DNA from: Sphingomonadaceae bacterium
GTDB taxonomy: Bacteria; Pseudomonadota; Alphaproteobacteria; Sphingomonadales; Sphingomonadaceae
DNA: 64,000 bases
NCBI GenBank assembly: GCA_947451145.1
Contig: CANFXW010000013.1
Coordinates: 1-64,000 of the forward strand
Reading direction: 5' to 3'
The notes below the pieces were generated by a model that did no database searches, was not told where the DNA came from, and saw only the letters and a list, made by a program, of their open reading frames with translations. Each line of letters opens with the position of its first letter. The first letter of the stretch is position 1. The position numbers were made by a program, and so were the translations under genes. Below are positions 16,569 through 25,152 of this stretch, piece by piece.

Positions 16569-17759
16569 TCAGGCCTGCCTCTGCTCGGCCTTGTATGCGT
16601 TCACTGCCTGCTCGACCATCATATAAAGGTGGCGGCAGAGCACTTCCTGCTCCTGGAAATAGATGTGCTCCAAGGCCCCGCTGGAGAGCCCACGCTGACC
16701 GGCTTCGATTACGGCGATGTCTTCGGAATGAACATCGCGGGTGGTGGCGGTGGTATATTCGCGGGCGAAGCGGGTTCCGGCGGTCTCGTCATTGCCGATC
16801 CAGTAAAGCCGGATGACCCCGCGCGATTTTTCCGGGCCGATGGGATAGACCGTGTGGCTGAAGTTGTTGCCGGTCGATCCCAGCATGAAGAAGCTCGGGA
16901 AAACAGCGAAGTAAGCGCGGCTGAAGGGGTTTTCCGGCACGTCACCGCGCATCAGGGCCTTGGCGCCGAGTCCCAGCCCGAGCATCTGCGCGGGAGTCAT
17001 CTGAGCCATCGCATCGGGGTTTGACCAGATCGTCTGGGTGCGGTGCGGATCGTGCAGCTCTTGCGCAATCGGATAGCCGAACGGGTTGTCTTTGCCGAGG
17101 CCAGCGCCTGCCGAGCGCGGATGGATGAAGCGGAGGTGATAGTTCTCCTGAAAGTTGTCGTAGGTCAGCTTCCAGTTGGCATCGATCTCATAGACATATT
17201 CGGAAAACTGGGTCGCATGGGCGCAGGGCAGGTGGCTCATGCCCTCCGCCAGCGGACCGAGGAATTCGACCAGGCTCTGCTTGGGGGTCTTGTCAAAGTT
17301 CACGAAGATCAGCCCGGCGTGCACTTCGCAGGCAACCTGCTTCAGGCCGCAGTCCTTCTTGTCGAGACCGAATTTTTCGAATTCCGGCGCGGAAATCAGC
17401 GCGCCGTCGTTGCCGAAAGTCCACATGTGGTACTTGCACGAGAAGGCATTGCGCTTGCCGCAAGAATCCTGCGTCAGCTGCGTGCCGCGGTGGGTGCAGG
17501 CGTTGTGAAAGGCGCGCACTTCACCGTCCTTGCCGCGGGTGATGATCAGCGAGGCGCGGGCGAATTCAAACTCGCGGCGGATGAAACTGCCGGGCTCAGG
17601 AACTTCGCTGACATGGCCGCAGGGGAACCAGGTGCGCATGAAGATCGCCTGCCGCTCCAGTTCGTACCATTCGGCATCGTAATAGGCCTTGGCCGGCACC
17701 GGGGCGAGGCCAAGATCGGGCACTGGGGCTTGTTCGAATGTGCTGGTGACTTCGTTCAC
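16569..17759 (-). CDS. Rieske non-heme iron oxygenase, large (alpha) subunit
   Basis: A 396-residue ring-hydroxylating-type oxygenase. The Rieske motif is intact: C-T-H then C-K-Y-H spaced 17 residues apart (CTHRGTQL...SCKYHMW, about residues 93-116). The catalytic domain has NWKLTYDNFQENYHLRFIHP, giving the bridging Asp and two iron-binding His. The start is taken as GTG at 17759, with GGGAGAG upstream; the longer frame adds a non-homologous extension. No ferredoxin or reductase gene is adjacent, so electron donors must be elsewhere. Operon with the SDR and SnoaL genes. Confidence 0.92.
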   Translation of the reverse strand: MNEVTSTFEQAPVPDLGLAPVPAKAYYDAEWYELERQAIFMRTWFPCGHVSEVPEPGSFIRREFEFARASLIITRGKDGEVRAFHNACTHRGTQLTQDSCGKRNAFSCKYHMWTFGNDGALISAPEFEKFGLDKKDCGLKQVACEVHAGLIFVNFDKTPKQSLVEFLGPLAEGMSHLPCAHATQFSEYVYEIDANWKLTYDNFQENYHLRFIHPRSAGAGLGKDNPFGYPIAQELHDPHRTQTIWSNPDAMAQMTPAQMLGLGLGAKALMRGDVPENPFSRAYFAVFPSFFMLGSTGNNFSHTVYPIGPEKSRGVIRLYWIGNDETAGTRFAREYTTATTRDVHSEDIAVIEAGQRGLSSGALEHIYFQEQEVLCRHLYMMVEQAVNAYKAEQRQA

Positions 17760-17817
17760 GATACTCTCCCGGCATGCTGTTTTTTGTGCGTTTACAGCGG
17801 CACCGAATGTTTGGCAA

Positions 17818-18636
17818 TTATTTCGACAGTCCTGTTGTAAAAGATCGTGCGGCACCGAGAATGTCGCCAATGCGCTGGCGGTGATCGGCACCGGCCAACG
17901 CGCGGCCTCGTTGCGGGATTTCAAGGCCGACCATGATGCTTTCGGGCAGGGCGGCATAAAACTCGGCGAGCGGCAGGACGCCTTCGCCGGGGGAGAGCCG
18001 CTCATATTTGGCCTGATCGGCATATTGGGGGAATGGCGAAACCGCTGGCAAATCGCAAAGCTGGGCATGCGTGATCAGCGCCGGATCAATCGCCTGAAGC
18101 TCGGCAATGGTCCCGCCCGAGCGGAAGAAGTGCATCGAATCGAGTAGCACTCCGGCATTGGCCGCGCCGCTCGCGAGCACGTGGGCGGCGGCGCTGGCAA
18201 GATCGCCGGTGGGCATGCCGGGCAGGAACTCGATAGTGGCCGCCATGCCGCGCGCTCCAGCCATCTCGGCGAACAGCGCGAACTGGTCATGGCTGCGCTG
18301 GATATCAGCTTCGATGCTCACGACGTTCAGTCGGCGGGCGCCCAACTCTGCCAGTAGGTCCATATCGGCAGCCGAGTTAGCCATTTCCATCTGCGGGTGG
18401 ATGAGGAACCCTTCGCCAAGCATGACAGAAACGCCGCGCTCGCTGATTGCCGCCTTGGTTCGCGCGAACAGCGCCGCATCATCGCGGAGCGACCAGCGCG
18501 GGGCATCCTCTGGCACCATCACGATCGGCGCGAGGGCTATGCCGATGTTTGGCGCACCCAGATCGGCGGCCAGATGCACATAGTCGACCGGGGCCTGCCC
18601 CAGTGCGGTGATGAATTCTATGCCCAGCCGATCCAT
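17818..18636 (-). CDS. Sugar phosphate isomerase/epimerase family TIM-barrel protein
   Basis: A 272-residue AP-endonuclease-2-type TIM barrel (xylose isomerase-like). IGIALAPIVM, RRLNVVSIEAD, TIEFLPG and GVLLDSMHFFRSGG are characteristic strands; the Glu, Asp and His residues there would bind a divalent metal. AGGAGG precedes the ATG at 18636. Members isomerise or epimerise sugars, inositols and hydroxy acids; the substrate is unknown. It lies between the MarR gene upstream and the Rieske oxygenase 58 bases downstream, all on the minus strand. Confidence 0.85.
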   Translation of the reverse strand: MDRLGIEFITALGQAPVDYVHLAADLGAPNIGIALAPIVMVPEDAPRWSLRDDAALFARTKAAISERGVSVMLGEGFLIHPQMEMANSAADMDLLAELGARRLNVVSIEADIQRSHDQFALFAEMAGARGMAATIEFLPGMPTGDLASAAAHVLASGAANAGVLLDSMHFFRSGGTIAELQAIDPALITHAQLCDLPAVSPFPQYADQAKYERLSPGEGVLPLAEFYAALPESIMVGLEIPQRGRALAGADHRQRIGDILGAARSFTTGLSK

Positions 18637-18712
18637 GCATTGTCCTCCTGCCGCAGCAGGTTAGGCGTGGTGGCGTGGAGTGAAAGGCGAAACAGGCTGA
18701 GTGAGGCGGAAA

Positions 18713-19243
18713 TCAGCCGGGCGATGCGGCAGCACTTTCACGCAGATCGTGCAGCATCTTGGTCAGCAGGCGGACCTGTCCAGGGGTATAGCCCTGTAGG
18801 GCAGTGGTCAGGCTGCGCTGTAGCTCGGAGCGTATTTCCGCCAGGGCTGCTTCGCCTGATGCTGTCAGTTTCAGTTCGCTCCGACGCTTGTCGGTCTTGC
18901 CGGCGCTGCTCGTCACCAGACCGGCCTCGGTCAGCCGCGCAAGTTCTGCAGAGACAAGGCTTCGGCCAATTTTCAGAACATCGCTGAGCTCGTGCGGATG
19001 AAATAGTCCTGCACCAATCAGGTTCAGCATCCAGCCGCCACGTGGCCCCAGTGAATAGCGTTCGGTTACGTCACGGGTTGCTTGTAGCAGCGAGCGCGGT
19101 CCAAAAACCAGACCATGGGAGAGCGATCCGATATCATCCCAGACGAGCGGGCTTTCGTCTTTCCAAGGCTCTGCCTGAGCCTGCTCGGGCAGAAACCGGC
19201 TGAGAATGGCATCGCGGCGGGCGATGTCTTGCTCAATGCTCAT
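18713..19243 (-). CDS. MarR family transcriptional regulator
   Basis: A 176-residue winged-helix regulator. The HTH is around HPHELSDVLKIGRSLVSAELARLTEAGLVTSSAGKTDKRRSELKLTASG, with the DKRR wing. The ATG at 19243 overlaps the HiPIP stop by one base (TAATG), so it is translationally coupled and is the last gene of the exported-redox operon. A 17-bp palindrome in that operon's promoter (25664-25680) is its probable autoregulatory site. The ligand is unknown. Confidence 0.9.
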   Translation of the reverse strand: MSIEQDIARRDAILSRFLPEQAQAEPWKDESPLVWDDIGSLSHGLVFGPRSLLQATRDVTERYSLGPRGGWMLNLIGAGLFHPHELSDVLKIGRSLVSAELARLTEAGLVTSSAGKTDKRRSELKLTASGEAALAEIRSELQRSLTTALQGYTPGQVRLLTKMLHDLRESAAASPG

Positions 19244-19542
19244 TATTTGGGCTTGGCCGCATAAGAGAGACAGAACGATCCGGAGGTGACGGGGCCATTC
19301 AGAATTTGGCATGAACCGCAGCCCGCTGCTGTCGATTTGTAAAAGGCGCAAAGCTCGCAACGCTTGGTTGAATCAGCCGACAGCTCGACGAATTGCAGCG
19401 ACTTGCGCAGGCCTTTTTGCGACATTGGCAAGGCGGCAGGGTCATAGCAGGCGGTGCCATCGGCAAGGGCGCGGGTGGCGGCGAAGGCAGCAAAGGGCGC
19501 AGCTGCAGCAAGGGCCAGCAACTGGCGGCGGTTAGTGTTCAT
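19243..19542 (-). CDS. High-potential iron-sulfur protein
   Basis: A 99-residue exported HiPIP: small periplasmic electron carrier with one [4Fe-4S] cluster. A twin-arginine signal (NRRQLLALAAAAPFAAFAA) is followed by a mature part with four C-terminal cysteines in the family arrangement (C-ELC, AGCGSC, GSFCLSYA). Two more cysteines complicate exact ligand assignment. The start ATG at 19542 is set by the Tat signal. The gene begins one base after the VOC protein gene. It probably passes electrons between the cytochrome-like proteins encoded upstream and a terminal acceptor. Confidence 0.88.
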   Translation of the reverse strand: MNTNRRQLLALAAAAPFAAFAATRALADGTACYDPAALPMSQKGLRKSLQFVELSADSTKRCELCAFYKSTAAGCGSCQILNGPVTSGSFCLSYAAKPK

Positions 19543-19543
19543 T

Positions 19544-20020
19544 TCAGTTCCCTTTCGCTTTGCCGCTTTCGACCAGTTCCAGCCTATAGCCTTCTGGATC
19601 AGTGGCAAAGGCCATCGTGTAGCCCTTTGCGACATCACGGACATCGCTGATCGTATAGCCCATGCCGCGCAGCTTTGCGACCAGTTGTGGTAAGCCGGAA
19701 ATACGGATCACCAGCCGGTCAAAGCCGCTGCCCATCGCCTTGGGTGGCAGATTGCTCGCCGTCTTGTCACTCATCAGGATCAGGCCGGGCTGGCGGGGAT
19801 CATTGGCGAAGCCCAGCATTGTTTCAAACCGCTTGGGCTGGCCCATCTGCATCAGCACTTTCATGCCAAGCCCTTCGACATAGAACTTCACCTCGCGATC
19901 TAGCTGCGAAACGTTGAGCGCGGGGCCGAGCAAGGCGACCGCAGCCGGGGCGGGAGCTGCATCTTCCGCCAGTGCCGGGGCAGCGGCCAGCAAGGCTGCC
20001 AAACCGAGCATCAGCCTCAT
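19544..20020 (-). CDS. Exported VOC/glyoxalase-fold protein
   Basis: A 158-residue protein with a clear Sec signal peptide (LMLGLAALLAAAPALAE) followed by one glyoxalase/VOC domain (VSQLDREVKFYVEGLGMKV ... FATDPEGYRLELVE). The Glu in YRLELVE and a Gln/His upstream could bind a metal. Periplasmic VOC proteins are unusual, since most are cytosolic. The start overlaps the DUF1552 stop by four bases (ATGA), tying it to the redox operon. The substrate is unknown. Confidence 0.85.
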   Translation of the reverse strand: MRLMLGLAALLAAAPALAEDAAPAPAAVALLGPALNVSQLDREVKFYVEGLGMKVLMQMGQPKRFETMLGFANDPRQPGLILMSDKTASNLPPKAMGSGFDRLVIRISGLPQLVAKLRGMGYTISDVRDVAKGYTMAFATDPEGYRLELVESGKAKGN

Positions 20021-21357
20021 GCCATGATCTCGGTAATGGTCTTGTTTGTCTCCATCGATTTGGTGCCCCAGCGATCGACCGGAACGCCAAATGCCTGCTG
20101 GATTGACAGGCCAACGCGGCTAACCGGGGTGCCGATACCATCAACAAACAGGCCGGTCTTCACGCGGCCGCCAGCGCCGCCAGCGGTCATGATCGGGATA
20201 TTGTCGATGGTGTGGAACTTGGCAAATTCGGTTTCCGAATGGGCGAGCACCAGCGTGTTGTCGAGCAGGGTGCGGTTGCCTTCCTTGACCTTGTCGAGCG
20301 CCGAGACAAAATAGACCCAGGCTTCCATGATGCGGGTGAGGAAGTAGGTCGCCTCGGGCTGATATCCCAGCCGGTTGTCGAGCACTTCCTCATGCGTCAA
20401 CTGGTGGTGCGTGATCGTCGAGCCAATCCGGGTCAGCGACGATGCGCCGTTGTTGAACATCATGTTGAACACCCGCGTCTGGTCGCAGGCGAGCGCCATG
20501 ACGAGCAGATCGGTCATGAATTCGTGGTTCTTCATCACCGTTTCGATCTCGGCGTTGACCGGCAGTTCGGGAATCTTGTGCGGCACCACGCAGGCCTGCA
20601 TCGGTTCCGGCTTGGTTAGCTGCACGTCGAGCTGGTTTTCCAGCTGGCGGATCGAGGTGAAGTACTGGTCAAGCTTCTGCTTGTCCTCGGCGCCCACTGT
20701 CGACATCAGCGACTGGCGCTGCTCGGTAACGCCAGACAGCACCGAACGCCGGGCCATGGTCACTGGGTCAGGGGTGAAAGTTGCATTGTTCGGATCCTGA
20801 AAGCCGGTGCCGAAAACGCGCTGGTAGAGGCCTCCCGCCGACACTTCAGACGGATTGAGATTGCCACCGCCGCGGCCCGAAAGCGAATTGCGCGCATCGC
20901 CCGATGCTGACATTTCAAGGCTCGAAAAGCGGCTGCGCTTGCCGATCAGATCGCCGATGGTCACGTCAAAGCTCTCGCCCGGCAGGCCGCGTTCGGCGGT
21001 CAACGCGCGGCCGGTGCGGATCGCGGGGCCGCCGGTTGCATGCGGCAGGTTTGGCGCGCCATCCAATGGCACGTTGAAATTGCCATAGACGTTGATCTTC
21101 GACTGGAACGCCTTGATTGGCAGCAGTTCGGGCTTGAGGTCATAGTTCGCGCCGACCTTGGTCGGGAACCAGCGGTTGGGATTGACCCCCAGACCCCAGA
21201 ACCATGTGCCAAAGCGCACGGGCACTGCGGCACCGGTGGCCGCCATGGCTTCGCCATTGCCATCGAGGAAAGCGTTGAGCAGCGGTACGCCCACCACTAC
21301 GCCTGCGCCATTGAGCATGCCCTTCAGGGCAGTGCGGCGAGAAAGATCATAGGCCAT
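20017..21357 (-). CDS. DUF1552 domain protein, Tat-exported
   Basis: A 446-residue DUF1552 protein; function unknown. The N-terminus LSRRTALKGMLNG has a twin-arginine motif, so it is exported folded, consistent with a cofactor. FWGLGVNPNRWFP, HATGGPAIRTGRAL and THHQLTHEE are conserved-looking blocks, several rich in His. DUF1552 genes are commonly paired with DUF1592-type genes, mainly in Planctomycetes, Myxobacteria and some Proteobacteria, as here. The start at 21357 sits directly before the Tat signal; an earlier in-frame start at 21402 would overlap the preceding gene. The enzymatic activity is not known. Confidence 0.88.
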   Translation of the reverse strand: MAYDLSRRTALKGMLNGAGVVVGVPLLNAFLDGNGEAMAATGAAVPVRFGTWFWGLGVNPNRWFPTKVGANYDLKPELLPIKAFQSKINVYGNFNVPLDGAPNLPHATGGPAIRTGRALTAERGLPGESFDVTIGDLIGKRSRFSSLEMSASGDARNSLSGRGGGNLNPSEVSAGGLYQRVFGTGFQDPNNATFTPDPVTMARRSVLSGVTEQRQSLMSTVGAEDKQKLDQYFTSIRQLENQLDVQLTKPEPMQACVVPHKIPELPVNAEIETVMKNHEFMTDLLVMALACDQTRVFNMMFNNGASSLTRIGSTITHHQLTHEEVLDNRLGYQPEATYFLTRIMEAWVYFVSALDKVKEGNRTLLDNTLVLAHSETEFAKFHTIDNIPIMTAGGAGGRVKTGLFVDGIGTPVSRVGLSIQQAFGVPVDRWGTKSMETNKTITEIMA

Positions 21358-21373
21358 TGTTCTTCTCCTCAGC

Positions 21374-23095
21374 TCAACGCTTGCTTGCAGCGCGGCCAGC
21401 AAGGTTTGTCCCGGTCAGGCTTACCTTGGCATTGTCAGGGATAGTCGCACCTTTGACGCGCCAAGCTTCGGGTAAGGTGGCGACAGTGAGGAACAGTGAT
21501 CGGATCGAATAACCACTCGCGCCGAACTTCTTGTCCATCGCCTCGATCACCGAGCTGTCCTCTGCGGGCTTGCCAACGGCATATTCCAAAGCGCGGCTGG
21601 CGACGCACTGGGTGGTCGCCGGGCTTTCCGAAAGGAGCTTGCCCAGACCTTCGGCACCCTGAAAATCAACGCCGTCGATCGTCCCTGCCGAGGAAATCGG
21701 CGTGTCGTTCTCGGTTGCACGGAAGGCGCCGATACCGTCGAATTTCTCAAGGCTCAGGCCGACCGGATCGGTGATGCGGTGGCAGCCCGAGCAGGTCGGA
21801 TCAGTGGCGTGTTGCTGTAGGCGATCACGCGCGGTTGGTGTCGCCTTGTTGTGGATGTCCTGAACGGCAGTGAAGTTGACGTTGCCCGGCGGGTTGGGGA
21901 CCGGCTGGCACATCAGCACTTCGCGGATCGCGCGGCCGCGCAGGGTGGGGGATGAGCGGCCCGAGTGCGAATAGATCGAGAGGAACCCGGCCTGGCCAAG
22001 GATGCCTGCACGGTCATCGCCCGCCTTGAAATCATAGGGCTCCCAGCCTGCCGACCTGTGCACCGGCACCTGATAGAGCGGGCCGAGAACCCGGGTCATC
22101 CAAGTGCGATTGGTGGTGAACAGCTGGCGATAGTCGCCATTGCGGGTCAGCAACAGGTCGGTAATTGTGCGCAGCGTCTGCTCGGGCAGGGCGGCGGCAA
22201 CTTCCTGATTGAAATAGGGATAGACGACCGGGTCCTTCGCCAGATCATCGAACTTTTCAAACAGCAGCATGTCGGCAAAGAAGGCCCGCACGCCTTGTTC
22301 AAAGCGCGGTGAATTGACCATCCGGCTGGCCACTGCATCAAGCTGCGCCTGATCGGTCAGACGACCCTCTTCGGCGGCCTTGAGCAGGGCTTCGTTAGGA
22401 CCCGAATTCCACAGCATCATCGCGAGGCGGGTGGCGCGGGTGTGGTTATCGAGCCGCATCTGTCCGGGGTTGGCAGGATCGGCTTCTGCGCGTTCGATCA
22501 CGTAAAGGTAGTTCGGCGAAACCAGCATGGCCGCCAGCGACAGCTCCAGTCCCTTCCAGAACGAGCCGGACTTGGCTGCGGCCTCTCCGGCAAGCTGGGT
22601 GTAGAAGGCAGTCTCGCTGTCAGACAGGGCGCGGCGGAACAGGTAGCGGCCAAGCGGTGCGAGCGTTGCCTTGGCGCAAGCATCGTCGCCCGCCTTGGCA
22701 TCGGCGGGCGTGCAGGGGACGAATTGGCCGCGGTGCTTTTCATCGAACACCTGCGCGGCAATCACCCGCGCCATGGCGTCGAAATTCTCGATGCCGGTGG
22801 GGGAAATGGCGGCATCGCTGGCCCCGCTGGCGATCAGTTCATGGGCCGGGCGGACGATAGGCTCAAACCGGCCGGCGACGCGGATATCCGGGCCGAAAAT
22901 GTCGGCGATGGTGTTGCGATACTGCGCTTCGCTGATCCGCCGCATGGCGACGATCTGCAGCGGTGCTGCCGGAGCGGGGGCAGCAACCTGAGCCTCGCTC
23001 GGGCTGGGCTGGCTCGCCGTCATGCCGAATGATAGCGCCGATGCCGCCAGCAAGGCACCTGCGACAGCTTTGCGGGTGAATGCCCTCGTCATCAT
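21374..23095 (-). CDS. DUF1592/DUF1588/DUF1585-type secreted protein with cytochrome-like motif
   Basis: A 573-residue exported protein of the planctomycete-cytochrome type. A signal peptide (about residues 9-25) is followed by a DUF1587-like start (MRRISEAQYRNTIADIFG), DUF1595/1592 helices (FFADMLLFEKFDDLAKDP), a DUF1588 segment (GILGQAGFLSIYSHSGRSSP), a single CSGCH with DPVGLSLEKFDGIG, and a DUF1585 tail (CVASRALEYAVGKP). CSGCH is a potential covalent haem c site. The start overlaps the preceding stop (ATGATGA). Paired with DUF1552 downstream. No activity is known for this domain set. Confidence 0.88.
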   Translation of the reverse strand: MMTRAFTRKAVAGALLAASALSFGMTASQPSPSEAQVAAPAPAAPLQIVAMRRISEAQYRNTIADIFGPDIRVAGRFEPIVRPAHELIASGASDAAISPTGIENFDAMARVIAAQVFDEKHRGQFVPCTPADAKAGDDACAKATLAPLGRYLFRRALSDSETAFYTQLAGEAAAKSGSFWKGLELSLAAMLVSPNYLYVIERAEADPANPGQMRLDNHTRATRLAMMLWNSGPNEALLKAAEEGRLTDQAQLDAVASRMVNSPRFEQGVRAFFADMLLFEKFDDLAKDPVVYPYFNQEVAAALPEQTLRTITDLLLTRNGDYRQLFTTNRTWMTRVLGPLYQVPVHRSAGWEPYDFKAGDDRAGILGQAGFLSIYSHSGRSSPTLRGRAIREVLMCQPVPNPPGNVNFTAVQDIHNKATPTARDRLQQHATDPTCSGCHRITDPVGLSLEKFDGIGAFRATENDTPISSAGTIDGVDFQGAEGLGKLLSESPATTQCVASRALEYAVGKPAEDSSVIEAMDKKFGASGYSIRSLFLTVATLPEAWRVKGATIPDNAKVSLTGTNLAGRAASKR

Positions 23096-24300
23096 TTCGC
23101 AGACCTTTGCGCAATTGCCGGAGCGGCAGGAATGTCGTTCACGAATGCCGGAATGGCCGTGAGCTGCATGGCAGAGGAAACGCCGGTGCATTTGCCCGTC
23201 TTGGGGTCCTTGATTCCGTCGGCATATTTGCGCAGCGTTTGCAGGTACTGCGCGCAGTCAATCCCGGCGACCAGCGCCGAACCAACGCCGCCGATTGAAG
23301 CGCTCTGAATCACGTCCCACACCGGTTTGTAGCCGCCGACCATGCCGCGCACAGAGCCATCGCTCTGGAATTTCAGCTGCATCTTGCCCCGGCGGAAATC
23401 ATACTTCGAACGGTTGCCGCGCAGATCGCGCGCGCCGCCCTGGCCCCAGGTCTGGACCAGCTTGATGTCCTTGGTGTCGGTGGTCAGCACGCCGTTCACG
23501 ATCCGGCCATGCAGCACATTGCGCTCGCGCGGCGGTTTGGTGGAGATCGAGAAGCTGGCCCCGCGCAGGAAATTGCCCATCGAATCCTGCGTCGGACGGT
23601 CCGGCGTGTTGGCATAGATCACTTCGACATCGGGATCGTTCTCCAGACTGTCGACACCGTGGAGCAGGATCACCTGCGTCCACTCGCCCGAGGCGTGGAA
23701 CTGGCGCATGCCGACGGCCGCATCGCCCTTGATTCCGTCGGTGCCGCGCATTTCGAGCGTGCAGCCCATCACGCGGTATTCCTGATTGTCGATCCCGGTC
23801 TGGCCGTCGGGCGTAGTGAACTCATCGTGCTCGCAGGAGTCATCCTTGCCGCCATCGAGGTGAAGGCCGAGCGCGAACTTGCTCTGCACCGTGCGCATTT
23901 CGGGCCGCGAAAACATGTCCGGCTGCGAACAGATGTTGGTGTTGTTCGGCCCGAAGACCGAGGTCTGCCATTTCGTGACCAGCTCCTTCTCGTTCTCCTT
24001 CAAGCTCAGGCGAGCGCGCTCGGCCTCTGGAAGATCGTGGAGATACTGGTCGCGGATCTTGAGCACTGTTCCGGCCGGACAGGCGGTCTTTTCCTGAATG
24101 ACTGGCGGAATGAACTCGGTGACGACAAAGCCCATCGTGCCTCCGGGCGGTGGGGGGGGTAGGCGGCTTTCGGTGGCTTGCCCAATTGCACTGGATCCGA
24201 GGTGCGGTACGCCCGCCACTGGCCCCAATGCCAGGATAGCCCCGCCAAGCGGAAGCAGGCAGGCGGCACGGCGGGCAAAACGCTTTCCGGCTGGTGTCAT
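23092..24300 (-). CDS. Secreted protein of unknown function
   Basis: A 402-residue protein that I do not recognise. A long basic-hydrophobic signal sequence (GKRFARRAACLLPLGGAILALG) is followed by a soluble region rich in Asp, Gly and Thr, with six or more cysteines (for example TACPAG, NICSQPD, DSCEHDE, VMGCTLE, GIDCAQY, GKCTG), suggesting disulfides outside the cytoplasm. A poly-proline stretch follows the signal. The ATG at 24300 is favoured by AGGGGG nine bases upstream; an ATG at 24318 overlaps the preceding stop. Position 3 of an eight-gene operon of exported redox proteins. Confidence 0.75.
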   Translation of the reverse strand: MTPAGKRFARRAACLLPLGGAILALGPVAGVPHLGSSAIGQATESRLPPPPPGGTMGFVVTEFIPPVIQEKTACPAGTVLKIRDQYLHDLPEAERARLSLKENEKELVTKWQTSVFGPNNTNICSQPDMFSRPEMRTVQSKFALGLHLDGGKDDSCEHDEFTTPDGQTGIDNQEYRVMGCTLEMRGTDGIKGDAAVGMRQFHASGEWTQVILLHGVDSLENDPDVEVIYANTPDRPTQDSMGNFLRGASFSISTKPPRERNVLHGRIVNGVLTTDTKDIKLVQTWGQGGARDLRGNRSKYDFRRGKMQLKFQSDGSVRGMVGGYKPVWDVIQSASIGGVGSALVAGIDCAQYLQTLRKYADGIKDPKTGKCTGVSSAMQLTAIPAFVNDIPAAPAIAQRSAK

Positions 24301-24314
24301 GATTTTGTTCCCCC

Positions 24315-25148
24315 TCATGGCCGAAGCACCAATGCGCCCGCTGGCACGAACAGGGGATTGTCCCCTGCGCTGTAAAACACCGCCTTACCGCGATAGAGCC
24401 ATTGTGGCCGGTCACCCGAATTGCTCACGCTCCATTCGCCAATTCCGCGGCTGGCCAATGCCGCAGGCAACGGCACCCAGCCAGCGCAGTCTTTCGCGCA
24501 GGTTCCGCTGAACAGCAGGCGGCCGTCCTTGTCGGCAAGGGCATAGGCGCCATCGACAAATTTCGGCGATATGGCGCCGGGGGCGGTCAGTATTGGCACT
24601 GGTGGAATGAATTTGAGCGTATTCCAGGTCATCTGCTCGGCACCGTCAAACTCGCTCGAGCCGGGCTTGCTGCCCTTGCGGACGAAGACCATGTTCCAGC
24701 CCTTGTAGATCCATTGCAGTCCCGCTGCACCTTCGATCACCGACCAGTCCGGTGCGGTTTGCGGGGTTACGAACCCGGCGGGCAGGGGCGGCGGAGGCGT
24801 TCCCGGCCGCGCGCGATTGCCGCCGAAACCCTGCGGGAAGATGATGTTGGCTTTGGCATCCTTGGGGGCGAGCAGCGGCTCCCACAGCTTGGCGCATTCC
24901 GCCTGACAATACTTGGATGGATCGGGGTTCCAGCGGATCAGCGTGCGCAGATCCATACCGTATAGCGTGTGGCCGGACTTGTCGGTGTAGACCGCGCCTG
25001 CCTTGGTCTTCAGCACCTTTACGCCGGCGGGATATTCCGCGGTAGTAGCGGGCGGGATCGGCAGGTCCGCAGGCTGGGCGAGCGCCGGAAGGGGCGAGAT
25101 TGCGGCGATGACTGCCGCAAGGATCGGAGTCCGGTACATTCGTATCAT
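24315..25148 (-). CDS. Secreted repeat protein, COG4315 type
   Basis: A 277-residue exported protein with signal peptide (ILAAVIAAISPLPALAQ). It contains two copies of the secreted-repeat unit known from COG4315 lipoproteins: TDKSGHTLYGMD...C-X3-C..LWEPL...WSVI...GLQWIYKGWNMVF and ADKDGRLLFSGT...CAKDCAGWVPL...WSVSNSGDRPQWLYRGKAVF. There is no lipobox. Function is unknown; such repeats often accompany periplasmic redox proteins. GGGGGA lies eight bases upstream of the ATG. Second gene of the operon. Confidence 0.82.
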   Translation of the reverse strand: MIRMYRTPILAAVIAAISPLPALAQPADLPIPPATTAEYPAGVKVLKTKAGAVYTDKSGHTLYGMDLRTLIRWNPDPSKYCQAECAKLWEPLLAPKDAKANIIFPQGFGGNRARPGTPPPPLPAGFVTPQTAPDWSVIEGAAGLQWIYKGWNMVFVRKGSKPGSSEFDGAEQMTWNTLKFIPPVPILTAPGAISPKFVDGAYALADKDGRLLFSGTCAKDCAGWVPLPAALASRGIGEWSVSNSGDRPQWLYRGKAVFYSAGDNPLFVPAGALVLRP

Positions 25149-25152
25149 CGCA

